Source: UBA2330 sp049293015 (GTDB lineage Bacteria; Bacteroidota; Ignavibacteria; Tepidaquicellales; Tepidaquicellaceae). From it: a stretch of 64,000 bases of DNA. Made by a program: the position numbers and the translations under genes. Where the stretch lies: positions 1-64,000 of the forward strand of contig JBATSB010000022.1 of assembly GCA_049293015.1 (NCBI GenBank), in the 5' to 3' direction. Below the pieces are notes generated by a model, which made no database searches, was not told the DNA's origin, and worked only from the letters and a program-made list of their open reading frames with translations. Within the stretch, counting starts at the first letter, position 1. Every line of letters begins with the position of its first letter. This document shows, one piece after another, positions 63,230 to 64,000 of the stretch.

Positions 63230-64000
63230 TTATAATGTTGCCATTTCAATATTGTCAAATTTTCTTTTATAATAATTCATGTATGCAACTTTTGTTTCAA
63301 GAGCGTCTATAACACTATTATTAAAATTTACTTTTTCAAAGATCTGCGCACTTCCCAATCCACCCGGACTGAATACATTGATCTCCATTAATTTGTCGCC
63401 GACAATATCCAGACCAACAAGGAACATTCCATCCTGAACTAATTTAGGACGCACAATCTCAGCAAGTCTTAAATGTTCATCAGTAATAACTGCCTGCGCC
63501 AATTTACCGCCGGCATGAACATTACTTCGCATATCATCACCATGTCGTATCCTACGAAATGCAGCATATTTGCCTTTGTATTTCATTGGCTGTCCGTTCA
63601 TCATAAATAGTCTGATGTCTCCGTCATTGGCTGCAGGTAAATATTCCTGTGCAATAATGTATCCGTCTCTGAGTAAGGATTCAACAATCTGATTCAGATT
63701 TGATTTATCTTCAGGTCTTACCAAAAAAACTCCTGATCCTCCTGAACCCTGTAAAGGTTTCAGCACCATATTACCTCCATGCTCTGCTGCAAATTCTTTG
63801 ATCTCTTTTACATCTCTTGTGATCAATGTTTTTGGCCTGACCTCTTCCGGAAAAAGCTGGAAGTAAGTTTTGTTTACTGCTTTTGCCAACCCGTTGGGAT
63901 CATTCAATACAATTACTCCATGCCTCATAGCAATTCTTCCAAAATTAATTCCGGCAGTTGCAGCCCATGACCGTGTACCTGTTTCGCTTGCAGGGTCACT
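63230..64000 (-). CDS. gshB: Glutathione synthase, 5' end outside window
   Basis: At least 256 residues are visible; the frame runs out of the right edge, with DPASETGTRSWAATAGINFGRIAMRHGVIVLNDPNGLAKAVNKTYFQLFP. ATP-grasp features follow: VLKPLQGSGGSGVFLVR, IAQEYLPAANDGDIRLFMMNGQPM, and VGLDIVGDKLMEINVFSPGG with the metal-binding Glu/Asn. The pattern 'TLITRD..EIKEF' and 'KPLQGSGGSGVF' is that of GshB-type enzymes, which join gamma-glutamylcysteine and glycine. A GshA gene is not in the window. Internal ATG 63928 is not the real start. Confidence 0.87.
   Translation of the reverse strand, partial: SDPASETGTRSWAATAGINFGRIAMRHGVIVLNDPNGLAKAVNKTYFQLFPEEVRPKTLITRDVKEIKEFAAEHGGNMVLKPLQGSGGSGVFLVRPEDKSNLNQIVESLLRDGYIIAQEYLPAANDGDIRLFMMNGQPMKYKGKYAAFRRIRHGDDMRSNVHAGGKLAQAVITDEHLRLAEIVRPKLVQDGMFLVGLDIVGDKLMEINVFSPGGLGSAQIFEKVNFNNSVIDALETKVAYMNYYKRKFDNIEMATL

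Overview
The window reads as AT-rich chromosomal DNA from a member of the Ignavibacteria/Chlorobi side of the Bacteroidota. The evidence is a type IX secretion C-terminal domain with the core NFPNPFNPSTKI, a dockerin-like 'GDVNQDGTIDLSD' tail, few Shine-Dalgarno sites, several promoters of the Bacteroidota TTTG-N19/20-TAnnTTTG type, and many Bacteroidota-style outer-membrane barrels. No species call is possible from this view.

Region 1 (1-15.6 kb). The 3' two-thirds of a 23S rRNA gene, a 5S rRNA gene and a strong terminator close an rRNA operon. The next 13 kb are accessory and eroded. Direct-orientation remnants of the 5S 3' end and/or its terminator recur near 2.9, 8.7, 9.6, 11.35, 12.1 and 15.4 kb. 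Between them lie toxin-antitoxin modules whose toxins are all broken, other genes cut by nonsense codons, a large sulfatase lipoprotein, an outer-membrane barrel, and a membrane protein-TetR-kelch-like unit.

Region 2 (15.6-32 kb). A class II glutamine amidotransferase, secreted propeller proteins (one frameshifted before its dockerin-like tail, one with a T9SS tail), a TPR protein, a DUF1801 protein, a NYN-domain nuclease, outer-membrane barrels, a DUF4239/bestrophin-like protein, and two of three paralogues of an uncharacterised ~490-residue family. Two non-coding stretches hold a 21-nt-period array with adjoining long hairpins, and a 35-bp hairpin repeat.

Region 3 (32-50 kb) is the most interesting block. 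A DcaP-like porin and an OprP-like porin are followed by L-asparaginase, aspartate ammonia-lyase and glutaminase, each with an export signal. Then come small secreted proteins, a Lys-rich histone H1-like protein, a SulP transporter and another porin. An orphan EcoRI-type methyltransferase and a BamA-like barrel separate this from a second, truncated DcaP gene plus SulP pair. I read it as a proposed periplasmic route turning Asn and Gln into fumarate, glutamate and ammonia, with SulP carriers as candidate importers.

Region 4 (50-64 kb). A large lipoprotein with a possible His/Cys clan-CD protease dyad, several small dimeric-barrel proteins, a secreted amidohydrolase, DUF502 and PaiB-like proteins, a decaheme cytochrome c overlapping a b-type membrane cytochrome, a DUF2024-Rrf2-Ric (ScdA/YtfE) nitrosative-stress group, a SAM methyltransferase, and glutathione synthase running off the right edge. 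No tRNA, complete insertion sequence or CRISPR array was seen.
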